Positions 1-9,092 of a stretch of DNA of 64,000 nucleotides are shown here, in pieces. Origin of the DNA: Mycobacterium gastri. Its GTDB lineage: Bacteria > Actinomycetota > Actinomycetes > Mycobacteriales > Mycobacteriaceae. The translations under genes and the position numbers were made by a program. Below the pieces are notes generated by a model. The model worked only from the letters and a program-made list of their open reading frames with translations, was not told where the DNA came from and searched no databases. The DNA lies in assembly GCF_002102175.1 (NCBI RefSeq), contig NZ_LQOX01000055.1, positions 1 through 64,000 on the forward strand, written 5' to 3'. Numbering within the stretch: the stretch's first letter is position 1; each line of letters opens with the position of its first letter.

Positions 1-49
1 CACGCCAAACCAGCAGACGAACACGCAGGTCACACCGACACACCCCAAG

Positions 50-63
50 TTACCGACCGGTAA
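50..63. promoter_or_regulatory. TetR-type operator candidate
   Basis: TTACCG and CGGTAA form perfect 6-bp arms around a 2-bp spacer, about 50 bp before the first oxidoreductase start. The size and symmetry fit operators of TetR-family repressors. No regulator gene is visible beside it; one may lie left of the window. Function is inferred from shape and position only. Confidence 0.4.
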
Positions 64-113
64 TGTCCTAACTCAGGCGTAGCCACTCCCGGTGGCGAAC
101 GAGATAAGCACGC

Positions 114-1739
114 ATGAAACGAGACAACGCGCGTATGGGCAACAGTGAATCAACGTATGACGCCATCGTCGTCGGCTCGGGGGCAGCTGGCTCCTGGGCT
201 GTCAAGGAGTTAACGGAAGGCGGCTTGAAGGTTGTCTTGCTCGAGGCCGGCAGGAACCTGGACATCGCCCATGACTTTGCTGCCGACAGGGAAGTGGGCG
301 TGATGGGGATCGCGGGGCGGGTCAAATCGGCGATTCAGGGCCAGCCGGTCCAGGCGCGATGCGCATCCTTCTCGGAAACCACCAAGCAGTTTTACGTCAG
401 CGACAAGGAGAATCCCTATACGACTGTGCGGGGCAATACATTCCTGTGGTTTAGGGGCCGGCAACTCGGCGGTCGCCTGCACACGTGGTGGAGACATGCA
501 CCCCGCATGTCGAATTACGAGCTCAAAGCCGCCAGTGTTCGTGGAGACGGCCTCGATTGGCCATTGTCCTATGAAGACCTGGCGCCGTACTACGACGTCG
601 TCGAACGAACGCTTGGTGTCCATGGGAAGGCCGCAGGCATTCCCAACTGCCCGGACGGACAGTTCATCGGGCCCGAGAAAACGACGAAGATCGAAGAAGC
701 GTTTTTGGCCAATGTCGAGCAGCGACTTCCGAACGTACGCGTGACGTATGCGAGGAACATCAAGTACGACAGCAACAGGGTTCCGCTTCCGGTCAGGCTT
801 GCTCTGGCAACTGGCCGCCTGGAGGTTCGGACCGACGCCATCGTGAGCCGACTGCTGATCGATGAGCGGTCGGGGAAGGCGACCGGCGTTGAATACATCG
901 AGCGATTGACCAAGAACGCGCGGGCAGTTCACGGAAGGGTGGTCGTCTTGTGCGCGTCGGCGATCGAGAGCGTGCGGATCCTGCTGAACTCGAAATCTGC
1001 AAAGCATCCGTCGGGTGTTGGCGGATCGTCGGGCCAGCTGGGTCGCTATCTTTGCGACCACATTGCATATGCGCAGGCCGGCGCGGTGTCTGAAAAGGAT
1101 GTCGAGCCTGCCGTCAACGAGGATGGGTTCGACTTTGCGGGAACGGGCCTTTACATTCCGAGCTTTTGTGAAAAGGAGTCGAAGAACTTTCCCGGTGGCT
1201 ACGGGGTTCAGCTAGCAATTGGGCGCGGCACGCCGGTGTGGGCCATGGGCGCTTACGGCGAAATGCAGCCCCGCTACGAAAATCACGTCTCGCTCGACCC
1301 GACCGTCAAAGACGCATGGGGAATCCCCGCGGCCAGAATCGAGTGCAGTCATTCTGAGGATGACGTCAAGATGGTTGCGCACATGAAGCGGAAGCTTCCA
1401 GAAATTGCCGCCGCCGGCGGTCTGCAGCTCGACAAGAACCTCGATGTCGGACGGTGGAACATTCCCAGGCGACGGTTTCGATCCCTGTTCCTCGCGGACT
1501 ATGGCGCCTCATGGCCCGGGGCGGCCATTCACGAGACCGGCGGCGCGCGCATGGGTGATAGGCCGGACAACTCGGTGCTGAACTCGTGGGGTCAGTGTTG
1601 GGATGCTGACAACGTGTTCGTGACCGACGGCGCATGTTTTGTCTCCGCCGGTTTCCAGAACCCCACGCTGACGATCATGGCGCTCACGGTTCGAGCGTGC
1701 CGGTTCATCGTTGGTGACTACGCGAAGCGCGTGGACTAA
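114..1739 (+). CDS. GMC-family FAD oxidoreductase
   Basis: Flavin-dependent alcohol or sugar oxidase/dehydrogenase of the glucose-methanol-choline family. The N-terminus carries the dinucleotide-binding motif VVGSGAAGSWAVKEL followed by the conserved VVLLEAG strand (about residues 18-48). The C-terminus has HETGGARMG and GFQNPTLTIMAL, which hold the catalytic His and the Asn-Pro of this family. The length of 541 aa is normal. ATG 114 gives the longest form; ATG 135 (MGNSES) is also possible and sits closer to the FAD motif. The TAA stop is followed directly by the next gene's ATG, so the two are co-transcribed. Similar oxidoreductases are found near mycobacterial glycolipid genes, and a sugar-modifying role with the glycosyltransferase at 2968 is plausible but inferred. 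The substrate cannot be read from the sequence. Confidence 0.88.
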   Translation: MKRDNARMGNSESTYDAIVVGSGAAGSWAVKELTEGGLKVVLLEAGRNLDIAHDFAADREVGVMGIAGRVKSAIQGQPVQARCASFSETTKQFYVSDKENPYTTVRGNTFLWFRGRQLGGRLHTWWRHAPRMSNYELKAASVRGDGLDWPLSYEDLAPYYDVVERTLGVHGKAAGIPNCPDGQFIGPEKTTKIEEAFLANVEQRLPNVRVTYARNIKYDSNRVPLPVRLALATGRLEVRTDAIVSRLLIDERSGKATGVEYIERLTKNARAVHGRVVVLCASAIESVRILLNSKSAKHPSGVGGSSGQLGRYLCDHIAYAQAGAVSEKDVEPAVNEDGFDFAGTGLYIPSFCEKESKNFPGGYGVQLAIGRGTPVWAMGAYGEMQPRYENHVSLDPTVKDAWGIPAARIECSHSEDDVKMVAHMKRKLPEIAAAGGLQLDKNLDVGRWNIPRRRFRSLFLADYGASWPGAAIHETGGARMGDRPDNSVLNSWGQCWDADNVFVTDGACFVSAGFQNPTLTIMALTVRACRFIVGDYAKRVD

Positions 1740-2747
1740 ATGGACTACGGGAAGGTTCTGGGGATTGATCGGCCGGTCTCGCGGATCGTCTTCGGCACCG
1801 ATCGATTGCGGGGCCGGGAACTGCCGTGGCTGCCCGATCGAAGCCTTGAGCAACAGGCCTTCTCGCTATTGGATCGGTCGTTCGAGCTCGGCTGCAACTC
1901 ATTCGATACCGCGCGCATATATCGGGACAGCGAACGGACGCTGGGGGACTGGATTCGGCAACGCCGCAACCGCGCCCAGGTTGTGGTCATCAGCAAGGGA
2001 TGTCATCCCGGACTTTCATCAGGACGTCCGCGGCTTTCTGCGTCCGATGTGTCGAACGACCTGCACGCGTCCCTCAAGGCGCTCGGCACGGATTTCATCG
2101 ATCTGTATCTGCTTCACTACGACCATCCCGCAGCGTGGGTCGAACCGGTCATCGAACGGCTCAACCGTCACCTTGACGAGGGCAAGATCGGCGCGATAGG
2201 TGCGTCGAACTGGTCTCACGAGCGAATTGCGAGTGCCAACACGTTTGCTGCCGGCAACGGCCTGAAACCCTTTAGCGCGTCAGGCGTTCAATTCAGCCTT
2301 GCTGAGTGGACGGCGCCTCCGTGGCCTGGCGCTGTCACCTTGGGAGGCGACGGCCAGCGGGCCGCGCGAGAATGGTATTCGACCCACGGGTTGTCGGTGT
2401 TCGCGTGGTCCAGCCTTGCCCGTGGATTTTTTTCTGATCACTACGATCCGAAGAATCCGGACCCCAACCGCGTGAGCCGGTGGTGTGCCACCTACTTCGG
2501 CACCGAAGACAACATCCAAAGGCTTGAGCGCGCAAGGGTGTTCGCGCGTGAGCATCACGTCACCGTCGCGCAGGTTGCGCTCGCCTACGTGCTGTGCCAC
2601 CCACTCCAGGCGTTTGCAGTGGTCGGTTGCACGACGGCCGAGAAGTTCGCGGAGAACGTGGCCGCACTGTCTTTGAAGCTTGATGAAGCGACCCTGCACT
2701 GGCTCGCTACCGGCCAGGCGTCGCGAGGAAGATCCTGGTCTCCGTGA
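1740..2747 (+). CDS. Aldo/keto reductase
   Basis: NAD(P)H-dependent aldo/keto reductase of 335 aa with a TIM-barrel fold. The expected tetrad is visible: Asp in CNSFDTARIY and the Tyr just after it, Lys in VVISKG, and His in LYLLHYDHP. The C-terminal part has the usual cofactor-binding style ending (VVGCTTAEKFAENVAAL). The ATG follows the upstream stop with no gap, so it forms an operon with the GMC oxidoreductase. Together the pair could oxidise and reduce a sugar or aglycone carbonyl. An intrinsic terminator candidate lies about 130 bp after the stop. The family call is firm; the substrate is unknown. Confidence 0.88.
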   Translation: MDYGKVLGIDRPVSRIVFGTDRLRGRELPWLPDRSLEQQAFSLLDRSFELGCNSFDTARIYRDSERTLGDWIRQRRNRAQVVVISKGCHPGLSSGRPRLSASDVSNDLHASLKALGTDFIDLYLLHYDHPAAWVEPVIERLNRHLDEGKIGAIGASNWSHERIASANTFAAGNGLKPFSASGVQFSLAEWTAPPWPGAVTLGGDGQRAAREWYSTHGLSVFAWSSLARGFFSDHYDPKNPDPNRVSRWCATYFGTEDNIQRLERARVFAREHHVTVAQVALAYVLCHPLQAFAVVGCTTAEKFAENVAALSLKLDEATLHWLATGQASRGRSWSP

Positions 2748-2877
2748 GCACCGCGGCAGCGGTCGACATCGCCGGTGCGCGGGGGCAGCGGCGCCGGCAT
2801 CCGGACGAAATGGTGACAAATTTGTGTTTTGTGCGCAGCATCTTTCGTATGACTTGCAGGATGTGGCAGAAAGACAA

Positions 2878-2908
2878 CCGGCGGCGTTTGGAGGCCGCCG
2901 GTTTCATT
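2878..2908 (+). terminator. Intrinsic terminator after the oxidoreductase pair
   Basis: CCGGCGGC (2878-2885) pairs perfectly with GCCGCCGG (2894-2901) across an 8-nt loop and is followed by TTTCATTT. A GC-rich stem with a T-rich tail is a classic Rho-independent terminator, which is not common in mycobacteria. It separates the two-gene oxidoreductase unit from the glycosyltransferase at 2968. Confidence 0.7.
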
Positions 2909-2967
2909 TCGCAGATCACGTGGATAGCAGCCGTAGATAGCAGCTAAGTGCAAGGCTTAGATCCGCG

Positions 2968-4272
2968 ATGAGGTTTGTACTGGCAATGTGGGGAACGCGC
3001 GGCGATGTCGAGCCCTGCGCCGCCATCGGCCGTGAGCTGTTGCGCCGAGGGCACGACGTGCGCATGGCTGTCGCACCTGAGTTCGTTGGCTTCGCCGAGT
3101 CGGCTGGGCTTGCGACGGTCAACTACGGGCCGGATCCTCGGCGCTGGCTAGACGCGCACCGCGACTTCTGGAGGAATCTCTTCGGCAACTTCTGGAGGAT
3201 TCCGGATTTGCGTAGGTTGTGGCGCGAAGCCGCGGAATCGGGTACTTGGTGCTGGGGGGACATGAGCACGACGCTGAGGTCGCTGGCGGACGGGGCCGAC
3301 CTGCTACTCACCGGCATGGCTTACCAAGAGGTCGCGCTCAACGTCGCGGAGTATTACGACACTCCGTTGGCCACATTGCATTTCGCCCCAGTGCGGGCAA
3401 ACGGCCAGCTCCAGCCCTTGCTGCCGGCTCCGTTGGCTCGCGCCGCACTGACGGTGGGCGAGTGGCTGGTCTGGCCCATGCGCAAGAAGGCCGAGGAAGT
3501 ACAGCGTCGCGAACTGGGCCTTCCGAAGGCAACGAGCCCCGCGTTTCGACGGATCACCGAACGCGGATCGCTGGAAATCCAGGCTTACGACGAGATGTGC
3601 TTTCCGGGGCTGGCAGCCGAATGGGCGAAATGGAATGACCAACGGCCGTTTGTCGGCGCCCTGACGATGGAATTGCCGACGGATGCCGACGAGGAGGTGG
3701 TGTCGTGGATTGCCGCAGGAACACCGCCAATTTACTTCGGGTTCGGCAGCATACCGGTCGAATCTCCCGCCGACACGCTTGCCATGATTTGCGCGGCCTG
3801 CGCACAGTTGGGCGAGCGGGCGTTGGTTTGCTCCGGCGGGACTGACTTCAGCGATCTCCCCCATTCCGAGCATGTCAAGGTGGTGGGCGCGATGAACCAT
3901 GCGGGCATCTTTCCGGCCTGCCGTGCGGTCGTGCATCACGGTGGCGCGGGCACTACAGCCGCGGGCCTGCGCGCCGGGGTCCGCATGTTGATCTTGTGGA
4001 GGGGCTTCGATCAGCCGCACTGGGCAGCTGTGGTCAAACGACTGAAAGTGGGCACCGGCCGGCGCTTTTCCAGCGCTAGTCGGGAGTCGCTGGTCGCGGA
4101 CCTGGGTACCATCCTTGCCCCGCAGTACCTGGTCCGGGCCCGCGAGGTCGCCACCCGGATGACTACACCCGCCGCCAGCGTTGCGGCCGCCGCCGATGCT
4201 TTGGAAAATTTCGCCCGCTTGAGGCGCGTTGGCAAGAACGGACGCAGATCTGGGGGCTGGGTATCGGCCTAG
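2968..4272 (+). CDS. UDP-glycosyltransferase-like protein (mycobacterial glycolipid type)
   Basis: GT-B-fold glycosyltransferase of 434 aa, of the family that adds deoxyhexoses or other sugars to mycobacterial glycopeptidolipids, phenolic glycolipids and lipooligosaccharides. The N-terminal acceptor domain opens with WGTRGDVEPCAAIGREL. The C-terminal donor domain has GTPPIYFGFGSIPV and the donor-site motif VVHHGGAGTTAAGLRAG (about residues 310-335), followed by FDQPHWA. It is roughly 60% identical by eye to the glycosyltransferase at 45877-47145, so the two are paralogues. It starts 60 bp after the upstream terminator and probably has its own promoter. The sugar donor and acceptor cannot be determined here. 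Confidence 0.87.
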   Translation: MRFVLAMWGTRGDVEPCAAIGRELLRRGHDVRMAVAPEFVGFAESAGLATVNYGPDPRRWLDAHRDFWRNLFGNFWRIPDLRRLWREAAESGTWCWGDMSTTLRSLADGADLLLTGMAYQEVALNVAEYYDTPLATLHFAPVRANGQLQPLLPAPLARAALTVGEWLVWPMRKKAEEVQRRELGLPKATSPAFRRITERGSLEIQAYDEMCFPGLAAEWAKWNDQRPFVGALTMELPTDADEEVVSWIAAGTPPIYFGFGSIPVESPADTLAMICAACAQLGERALVCSGGTDFSDLPHSEHVKVVGAMNHAGIFPACRAVVHHGGAGTTAAGLRAGVRMLILWRGFDQPHWAAVVKRLKVGTGRRFSSASRESLVADLGTILAPQYLVRAREVATRMTTPAASVAAAADALENFARLRRVGKNGRRSGGWVSA

Positions 4273-4551
4273 GGATCACGAGCCCGATCGTGATCCCGCT
4301 CATGGGCAACGGAAGAAAATGCTTGGGCAGCTGGCTTGGTCAGGCAGTCACCGGCGGCCAAAAAAAGGAGGGTGCCCAGAATCGGTTGTGCGCCTACCTC
4401 GCCGTGGCAGCGCTGGCGCGGCGATGGGTGCTGCGCAGCGGTCGGTGGTCGATCGGTCGTTGCCGGTAGCCGCTGCACCGACTATCCCAGCCGGTCTTGC
4501 CGCGGCGTTGTACCCGCAGCGTTGTCGGTGACGAGCGGGTATGGCAGTGTC

Positions 4552-4752
4552 GTGGGGGTGGGCGAGCTATCTAGTTCTCAGAGCGACGGCGCGGGACGGC
4601 AGAAGTCGAGACCGCCGGTGCGGCCACTGTCGGCGGACCAGCAGCCCGCGACCAAGGCGGACCTGTATGCCGCGGTGGACGCGATGCGCGCCGACATGCG
4701 TGAACTGCTCGACCAGATCAGCACATTGATCAAAGAAGCGAACAAGAAATAG
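4552..4752 (+). CDS. Small hypothetical protein with C-terminal helix
   Basis: The last 45 codons look genuinely coding: ATKADLYAAVDAMRADMREL continues into a charged amphipathic helix ending EANKK, suggesting a short coiled coil. The reading frame is open from 4336, but its upstream part reads like non-coding GC-rich DNA. A start at GTG 4552 or GTG 4528 is therefore more likely than a longer form. No strong ribosome-binding site decides it. The 4273-4527 stretch holds nothing else that I recognise. It lies between a glycosyltransferase and an epoxide hydrolase; the function is unknown. Confidence 0.45.
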   Translation: MGVGELSSSQSDGAGRQKSRPPVRPLSADQQPATKADLYAAVDAMRADMRELLDQISTLIKEANKK

Positions 4753-4795
4753 GTTTTCCGGAGCTTTCCGGCGGGCCCGACGGCACGATGAACGG

Positions 4796-5923
4796 GTGAG
4801 GCCGTTTCGCATCGACGTCTCCGACGACGTTCTGGATGACCTGCAGTCACGCTTGGCGCGCACCCGCTGGCCCGAAGCCGAGTGTGTGGACGATTGGAGC
4901 CAGGGCATTCCGCTGGAGTACACCCGCGACTTGGCCACCTACTGGGCCAACGACTACGACTGGCGGGCGCGCGAAGCGGCGCTGAACCGCTTCGACCAGT
5001 TCGTCACCGAAATCGACGGGCTGGATATCCATTTCATCCATCAACGGTCACCACACGCCGACGCCTTCCCGTTGGTGATCACGCATGGCTGGCCGGGCTC
5101 GATCGTGGAGTTCCACAAGGTGATCGAGCCGCTGACCAACCCCACCGCCCATGGTGGCCGCGCCGAAGACGCCTTCCATGTCGTCTGCCCGTCGCTTCCC
5201 GGCTACGGCTTCTCCGGCAAGCCGAGCCACACCGGCTGGGGGGTAGACAAGATCGCGCAGGCCTGGGAGACGCTCCTGCAGCGTCTCGGCTACCGGCGCT
5301 ACGGCGCCCAGGGTGGCGACTGGGGAGCGGCCGTCACCACCCAGATCGGCCGAAACGCCGGCATTTCCGGAGGCCACTGCGCGGCCATCCACCTGAACAT
5401 GCCGATCGCCTGGCCCACCGCCGACGAGCCCACCGACGACGAGCGGCAGGCGCTGCAGGACCTGGACCACCACCGCAAGTGGGGCACCGGCTATTCCAAG
5501 CAGCAAGCAACCCGGCCCCAGACCCTGGGCTATGGGCTGGTGGATTCCCCGGTGGGACAACTTGCCTGGATCGTCGAGAAGTTCTGGGCATGGATGGACT
5601 GCGACGGCAACCCCGAGAACGTGCTGACGCGCGATGAGCTGCTGGATAACGTGATGATGTACTGGGTGACCGGCACCGCGGCATCCTCGGCCCGGTTGTA
5701 CTGGGAAAGCATGAAGAGCTTCCGGCCGGGCGGCCGCGTCGAATTGCCGACCGGTGTCGCGTCTTTCCCCAAGGAGATCCTGCGGGCGTCGCGGCGGTGG
5801 TGCGAGCCGAACTATCACATCACCCACTGGACGACCATGCCGCGTGGCGGGCACTTCGCCGCATTCGAACAACCCGATCTGTTCGTCGAGGACGTCCGCA
5901 GGTTTTTCGCGACGGTGCGGTGA
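4796..5923 (+). CDS. Epoxide hydrolase (alpha/beta hydrolase)
   Basis: Probable epoxide hydrolase of 375 aa, hydrolysing epoxides to diols. Residues 1-110 match the epoxide-hydrolase N-terminal lid (FRIDVSDDVLDDLQSRLART). The alpha/beta core then shows the oxyanion segment THGWPGSIVEF and the nucleophile elbow GGDWGAA, in which Asp is the attacking residue. The final His falls in MPRGGHFAAFEQP. The GTG start at 4796 places the lid at the very N-terminus. Mycobacteria carry several such Eph proteins; this one has the long form with the lid rather than the short EphA type. The physiological substrate is unknown. Confidence 0.87.
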   Translation: MRPFRIDVSDDVLDDLQSRLARTRWPEAECVDDWSQGIPLEYTRDLATYWANDYDWRAREAALNRFDQFVTEIDGLDIHFIHQRSPHADAFPLVITHGWPGSIVEFHKVIEPLTNPTAHGGRAEDAFHVVCPSLPGYGFSGKPSHTGWGVDKIAQAWETLLQRLGYRRYGAQGGDWGAAVTTQIGRNAGISGGHCAAIHLNMPIAWPTADEPTDDERQALQDLDHHRKWGTGYSKQQATRPQTLGYGLVDSPVGQLAWIVEKFWAWMDCDGNPENVLTRDELLDNVMMYWVTGTAASSARLYWESMKSFRPGGRVELPTGVASFPKEILRASRRWCEPNYHITHWTTMPRGGHFAAFEQPDLFVEDVRRFFATVR

Positions 5924-5974
5924 CGTACCGCCTCACCCTCGAGAGCGCAACCGCGAAGTGGCACGCTATTGGGC

Positions 5975-6904
5975 ATGCATGTGATCAATGGTCTGCGCGA
6001 TCCGGCCGCCAGCTTTCCCCTGGCGCACGCCTTCGACGACCGGGCGGAGCGGCGCCGGGCCAATCGTGCCGTCGCGCTGAGCGCTGCCGGTTTGGCGCTC
6101 ACGGGCCTGATCGAACTCGCGATCGCCATGGTGTCGGGGTCGGTGGCGTTGCTCGGCGACGCCCTGCACAATCTTTCCGATGTCTCGACGAGTCTGGTGG
6201 TGTTCGTCGGATTTCGGAGCTCGCGGAAGGCGGCGAGCCAGCGCTATCCCTATGGGCTGGAGCGGGCCGAGGATCTCGCCGGCATCGGGGTGGCGCTGGT
6301 CATCTGGGCCAGCGCCGCGGTTGCCGGAGTGGAAAGTGTGGCCAAGCTGCTGCGGCACGGGACCACCCAGCATGTGGGCTGGGGCATCGCCGCGGCGGCG
6401 GTCGGCATCGCCGGCAATCAGCTGGTGGCCCGCTACAAGCTGGTCGTCGGCCGCCGAATCCAATCGTCGACCATGATCGCCGACGCCAAGCATTCCTGGC
6501 TGGACGCGCTGTCGTCGGCGGGCGCGCTGCTGGGTCTGTGCGGGGTCGCCGCGGGCTGGGGATGGGCCGACGGCGTTGCCGGCATCGCGGTGACGGGATT
6601 CATCTGCCATGTTGGTTGGGAGGTGACCTCCGACATCGGCAACCGGTTGCTCGACGGGGTGGATCCAGCTGTCATCGCCACCGCGGAGGCGGTCGCCGCC
6701 GCAACGCCGGGGGTCAGCCACGCTCATGCCCGCGCCCGCTGGACCGGGCGCACGCTGCGCGTGGAGGTGGAAGGCTGGCTTGATCCGGCCACCTCGGTGG
6801 CCGAGGCCGACGCGACCGGCCGTCTGGTGGCCGAACGGCTGTCCGCGAAGCTGCCCGAGATGCGTAGCTTCGTCTGGGCGGCGCGCGGCGCGCAGCTGGT
6901 CTGA
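5975..6904 (+). CDS. Cation diffusion facilitator family transporter
   Basis: Inner-membrane CDF-type metal/proton antiporter of 309 aa. The transport site is visible as HNLSDVSTS (HxxxD in TM2) and DAKHSWLDALSS (DxxxH-type in TM5), the Zn/Fe/Mn-binding pattern of the family. About six hydrophobic segments span residues 25-215, followed by a cytosolic C-terminal domain starting near TPGVSHAHARARW. ATG 5975 is preferred; a TTG two codons upstream is also in frame. It starts 51 bp after the epoxide hydrolase stop and could be co-transcribed, though no functional link is evident. The metal is most likely Zn2+ or another divalent transition metal, inferred from the family. Confidence 0.88.
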   Translation: MHVINGLRDPAASFPLAHAFDDRAERRRANRAVALSAAGLALTGLIELAIAMVSGSVALLGDALHNLSDVSTSLVVFVGFRSSRKAASQRYPYGLERAEDLAGIGVALVIWASAAVAGVESVAKLLRHGTTQHVGWGIAAAAVGIAGNQLVARYKLVVGRRIQSSTMIADAKHSWLDALSSAGALLGLCGVAAGWGWADGVAGIAVTGFICHVGWEVTSDIGNRLLDGVDPAVIATAEAVAAATPGVSHAHARARWTGRTLRVEVEGWLDPATSVAEADATGRLVAERLSAKLPEMRSFVWAARGAQLV

Positions 6905-7071
6905 GACGGCGGTGTGTGACGAGAGTCCCATCGGCCCGAAGCTTAGCCTGCCTAAAAATGGGCACCTTCACAGCATGTCGATCAGCTCGCGATACCGATG
7001 CTGCGGCGGCCGACCTGCCCAAGCTGTCAGTCGCGCCGGGCGGGTAGGGCCATACCCGGGAGGTGTGGTGG

Positions 7072-7128
7072 ATGCTGGCAGCACAGCTGGTCATTGTCCT
7101 TGCGCTGATCGCCGTCTTGGTGGTGTAG
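7072..7128 (+). CDS. Putative 18-aa membrane microprotein
   Basis: The tiny frame encodes MLAAQLVIVLALIAVLVV, almost entirely hydrophobic and long enough for one membrane helix. The sequence GGGAGG (7058-7063) stands 8 nt before the ATG, an excellent ribosome-binding site. It sits alone between the CDF gene and cobD (6905-7326), where I see nothing else. Too short for homology arguments; the support is the SD, the spacing and the clean hydrophobic composition. Confidence 0.4.
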   Translation: MLAAQLVIVLALIAVLVV

Positions 7129-7326
7129 CCGTCGGGCGACGATTGTTACCCGGCACACAGGTTGGTCCGGCCGGAAGTGGCCACCTTTGCCCAGGTCTGA
7201 ACTCAACCCCCGCCTCCCGACCCGCCCAACCTGTCACCGAAAGGTAAGTTCGGCGTTGCCCCGTCGACGAATCCGCAAGTGACGCGACCCGGCCGCGACC
7301 AAGCGGACGTGTGAGACGCTGCCGGG

Positions 7327-8268
7327 GTGGTTGCGTCGACGCGGCAGGCCCGGATCGCCGGCGTCCTGGTGGGCTATCTGGCCGACCTCGTCCTGGGCGA
7401 CCCGAAGCGGGGTCATCCGGTCGCGGTGTTCGGGCAGCTGGCCGCAAAGTTGGAGCAGACCAGCTATCGCGACAGCAGGCTCGCCGGGATGACGCACGTC
7501 GGGGCGTTGGTCGGTGCGGTGTGCCTGCTGGGCGCGGTGCTGCAGCGGGGTCCGGGCAGGCTGCGGTCCCTTGCGGCCACGGCGACGGCCACCTGGGTGT
7601 CACTGGGTGGGATGTCGTTGGCTGGCACCGGCCGGGCGATGGCCGCGCTGCTGGAGTGCGGTGACGTCGAGGCGGCCCGGCGGCTGCTGCCGTCGTTGTG
7701 TGGGCGTGATCCGGCCGGGCTGGACCTGCCCGGCTTGACCCGCGCGGCGCTGGAGTCGGTGGCCGAGAACACCTCCGATGCCCAGGTGGCACCGCTGCTG
7801 TGGGCGGCGATCGGCGGCGCGCCCGCGGTGCTGGGATACCGCGCGGTCAACACGCTGGATTCGATGATCGGCTACCGCTCGCCGAGGTATCTCCGATTCG
7901 GTTGGGCCGCAGCACGATTGGATGATGTAGCCAACTATGCCGGGGCGCGCGCGACCGCGATGCTGGTGGTACTGTGCGCACCGCTGGCCGGCGGATCACC
8001 ATGGGGCGCCCTCCGGGCCTGGCGTCGCGACGCCGCGCGCCATCCCAGCCCCAACGCCGGCGTCGTCGAGGCGGCGTTCGCCGGGGCGCTGGACGTGCGG
8101 CTCGGCGGGCCCACCCGGTACCGCCACGGGCTGCAGATCCGGCCCACCCTCGGCGACGGCCGTCAGCCCACGGTCGCCGATCTGCGCCGGGCGGTGCTGC
8201 TGTCGCGGGCGGTGCAGGCCGGGGCGGCGGTGGGCGTTGGGTTGATGCTCTATCGGCGGCGGCCGTAG
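7327..8268 (+). CDS. cobD: Adenosylcobinamide-phosphate synthase CobD
   Basis: CobD/CbiB-type integral membrane enzyme of cobalamin synthesis; it attaches the aminopropanol arm (or its phosphate) to adenosylcobyric acid. The protein is 313 aa, the usual length. Family features are the N-terminal DLVLGDPKRGHPVAVFG, then ESVAENTSDAQVAPLLWA and the NTLDSMIGYRSPRYLRFGWAA block that precedes a second hydrophobic half. GTG 7327 is chosen as start because the family motif begins a few residues in. Its position opposite the SURF1 gene (8250) matches Rv2236c/Rv2235 order in M. tuberculosis. The stop codons of the two convergent genes overlap by 19 bp. cobC lies 2 kb downstream in the same block. Confidence 0.93.
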   Translation: MVASTRQARIAGVLVGYLADLVLGDPKRGHPVAVFGQLAAKLEQTSYRDSRLAGMTHVGALVGAVCLLGAVLQRGPGRLRSLAATATATWVSLGGMSLAGTGRAMAALLECGDVEAARRLLPSLCGRDPAGLDLPGLTRAALESVAENTSDAQVAPLLWAAIGGAPAVLGYRAVNTLDSMIGYRSPRYLRFGWAAARLDDVANYAGARATAMLVVLCAPLAGGSPWGALRAWRRDAARHPSPNAGVVEAAFAGALDVRLGGPTRYRHGLQIRPTLGDGRQPTVADLRRAVLLSRAVQAGAAVGVGLMLYRRRP

Positions 8269-9092
8269 CGGTCGGCGAGTTTCTCCTCGACCGTCATCGG
8301 CTCGTCCGCCGGCGGCGGCTCGCGTCGCTCGCGGCGGCGGGCCCGCAGCTCGGCGTAGGCGAAATAGCCCAGTCCGATCGGCGCCAGGACGCCGAAGCTA
8401 ATCCACTGGATGCCGTAGGACAGAAACGGTCCGGCATCCAGATGCGGTATCCCGATCAGGCCCAGTCCACCGGGCTGGTCCTCGACCAACTGCAGATAGG
8501 ACCCGGCCAGCGGAACCCCGGTCAACGTCGACACCTGTGCCGTGCTGATCGAATACACCTGCGGGAAACCGTCTCTGGTGAACGGCTCCTTGCCCGGCGC
8601 GGTGGGTTCGGAATCCCGCAGTCGCGCCGTGATGGTCACGGTCTGCTCCGGCGGGCGGGGGATCGGCGGCACGTGGGAGCCGGGCTCGGGCCGCACGTAA
8701 CCGCGGTCGACCAGTACGGTCGGCCCGTCGTCGACGGCGAATGGCGCCAGCACTTCGAACGCCTGCTCGCCGTCGACCACCCGCAGCCGGGCCAGCACCT
8801 GCGCGTCCGGCAGGTAGTGCCCCGTCGCCGTCACCCTACGCCACTGCGCACCCGGGGCCGATGAATCCTGTTGCGGCAACAGAGTTTTCAATGGCACCGG
8901 GGGTGTGTGCAGCGAGTAGTCGATCTGGCGGTTCTCCCGGGAGGTCTTGGTGTTCTTTCCCAACTGCCACGGGGCCAGCACCGTGAAGCACAGGTAGGTG
9001 AACGCGATCACCACCAGGGCCAGCGCTATCCATCCCGGCCGCAGCAGGAACGCCAGGCTGGGAATCCGTCTGGGCATCCGTCTGGGCATCAC
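8250..9092 (-). CDS. SURF1 family protein
   Basis: Membrane protein of the SURF1 family, implicated in assembly of cytochrome c oxidase (Rv2235-like). It is 280 aa with one N-terminal membrane helix (ALVVIAFTYLCFTVLAPWQLGK) and one C-terminal helix (IQWISFGVLAPIGLGYF) flanking an extracytoplasmic domain. The family Trp-Gln after the first helix (PWQLGKN) and VDRGYV in the middle are visible. The start overlaps the ptpA stop by 4 bp (ATGA), so it is the last gene of the ptkA-ptpA-SURF1 operon. It converges on cobD with overlapping ends. Confidence 0.9.
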   Translation of the reverse strand: MMPRRMPRRIPSLAFLLRPGWIALALVVIAFTYLCFTVLAPWQLGKNTKTSRENRQIDYSLHTPPVPLKTLLPQQDSSAPGAQWRRVTATGHYLPDAQVLARLRVVDGEQAFEVLAPFAVDDGPTVLVDRGYVRPEPGSHVPPIPRPPEQTVTITARLRDSEPTAPGKEPFTRDGFPQVYSISTAQVSTLTGVPLAGSYLQLVEDQPGGLGLIGIPHLDAGPFLSYGIQWISFGVLAPIGLGYFAYAELRARRRERREPPPADEPMTVEEKLADRYGRRR

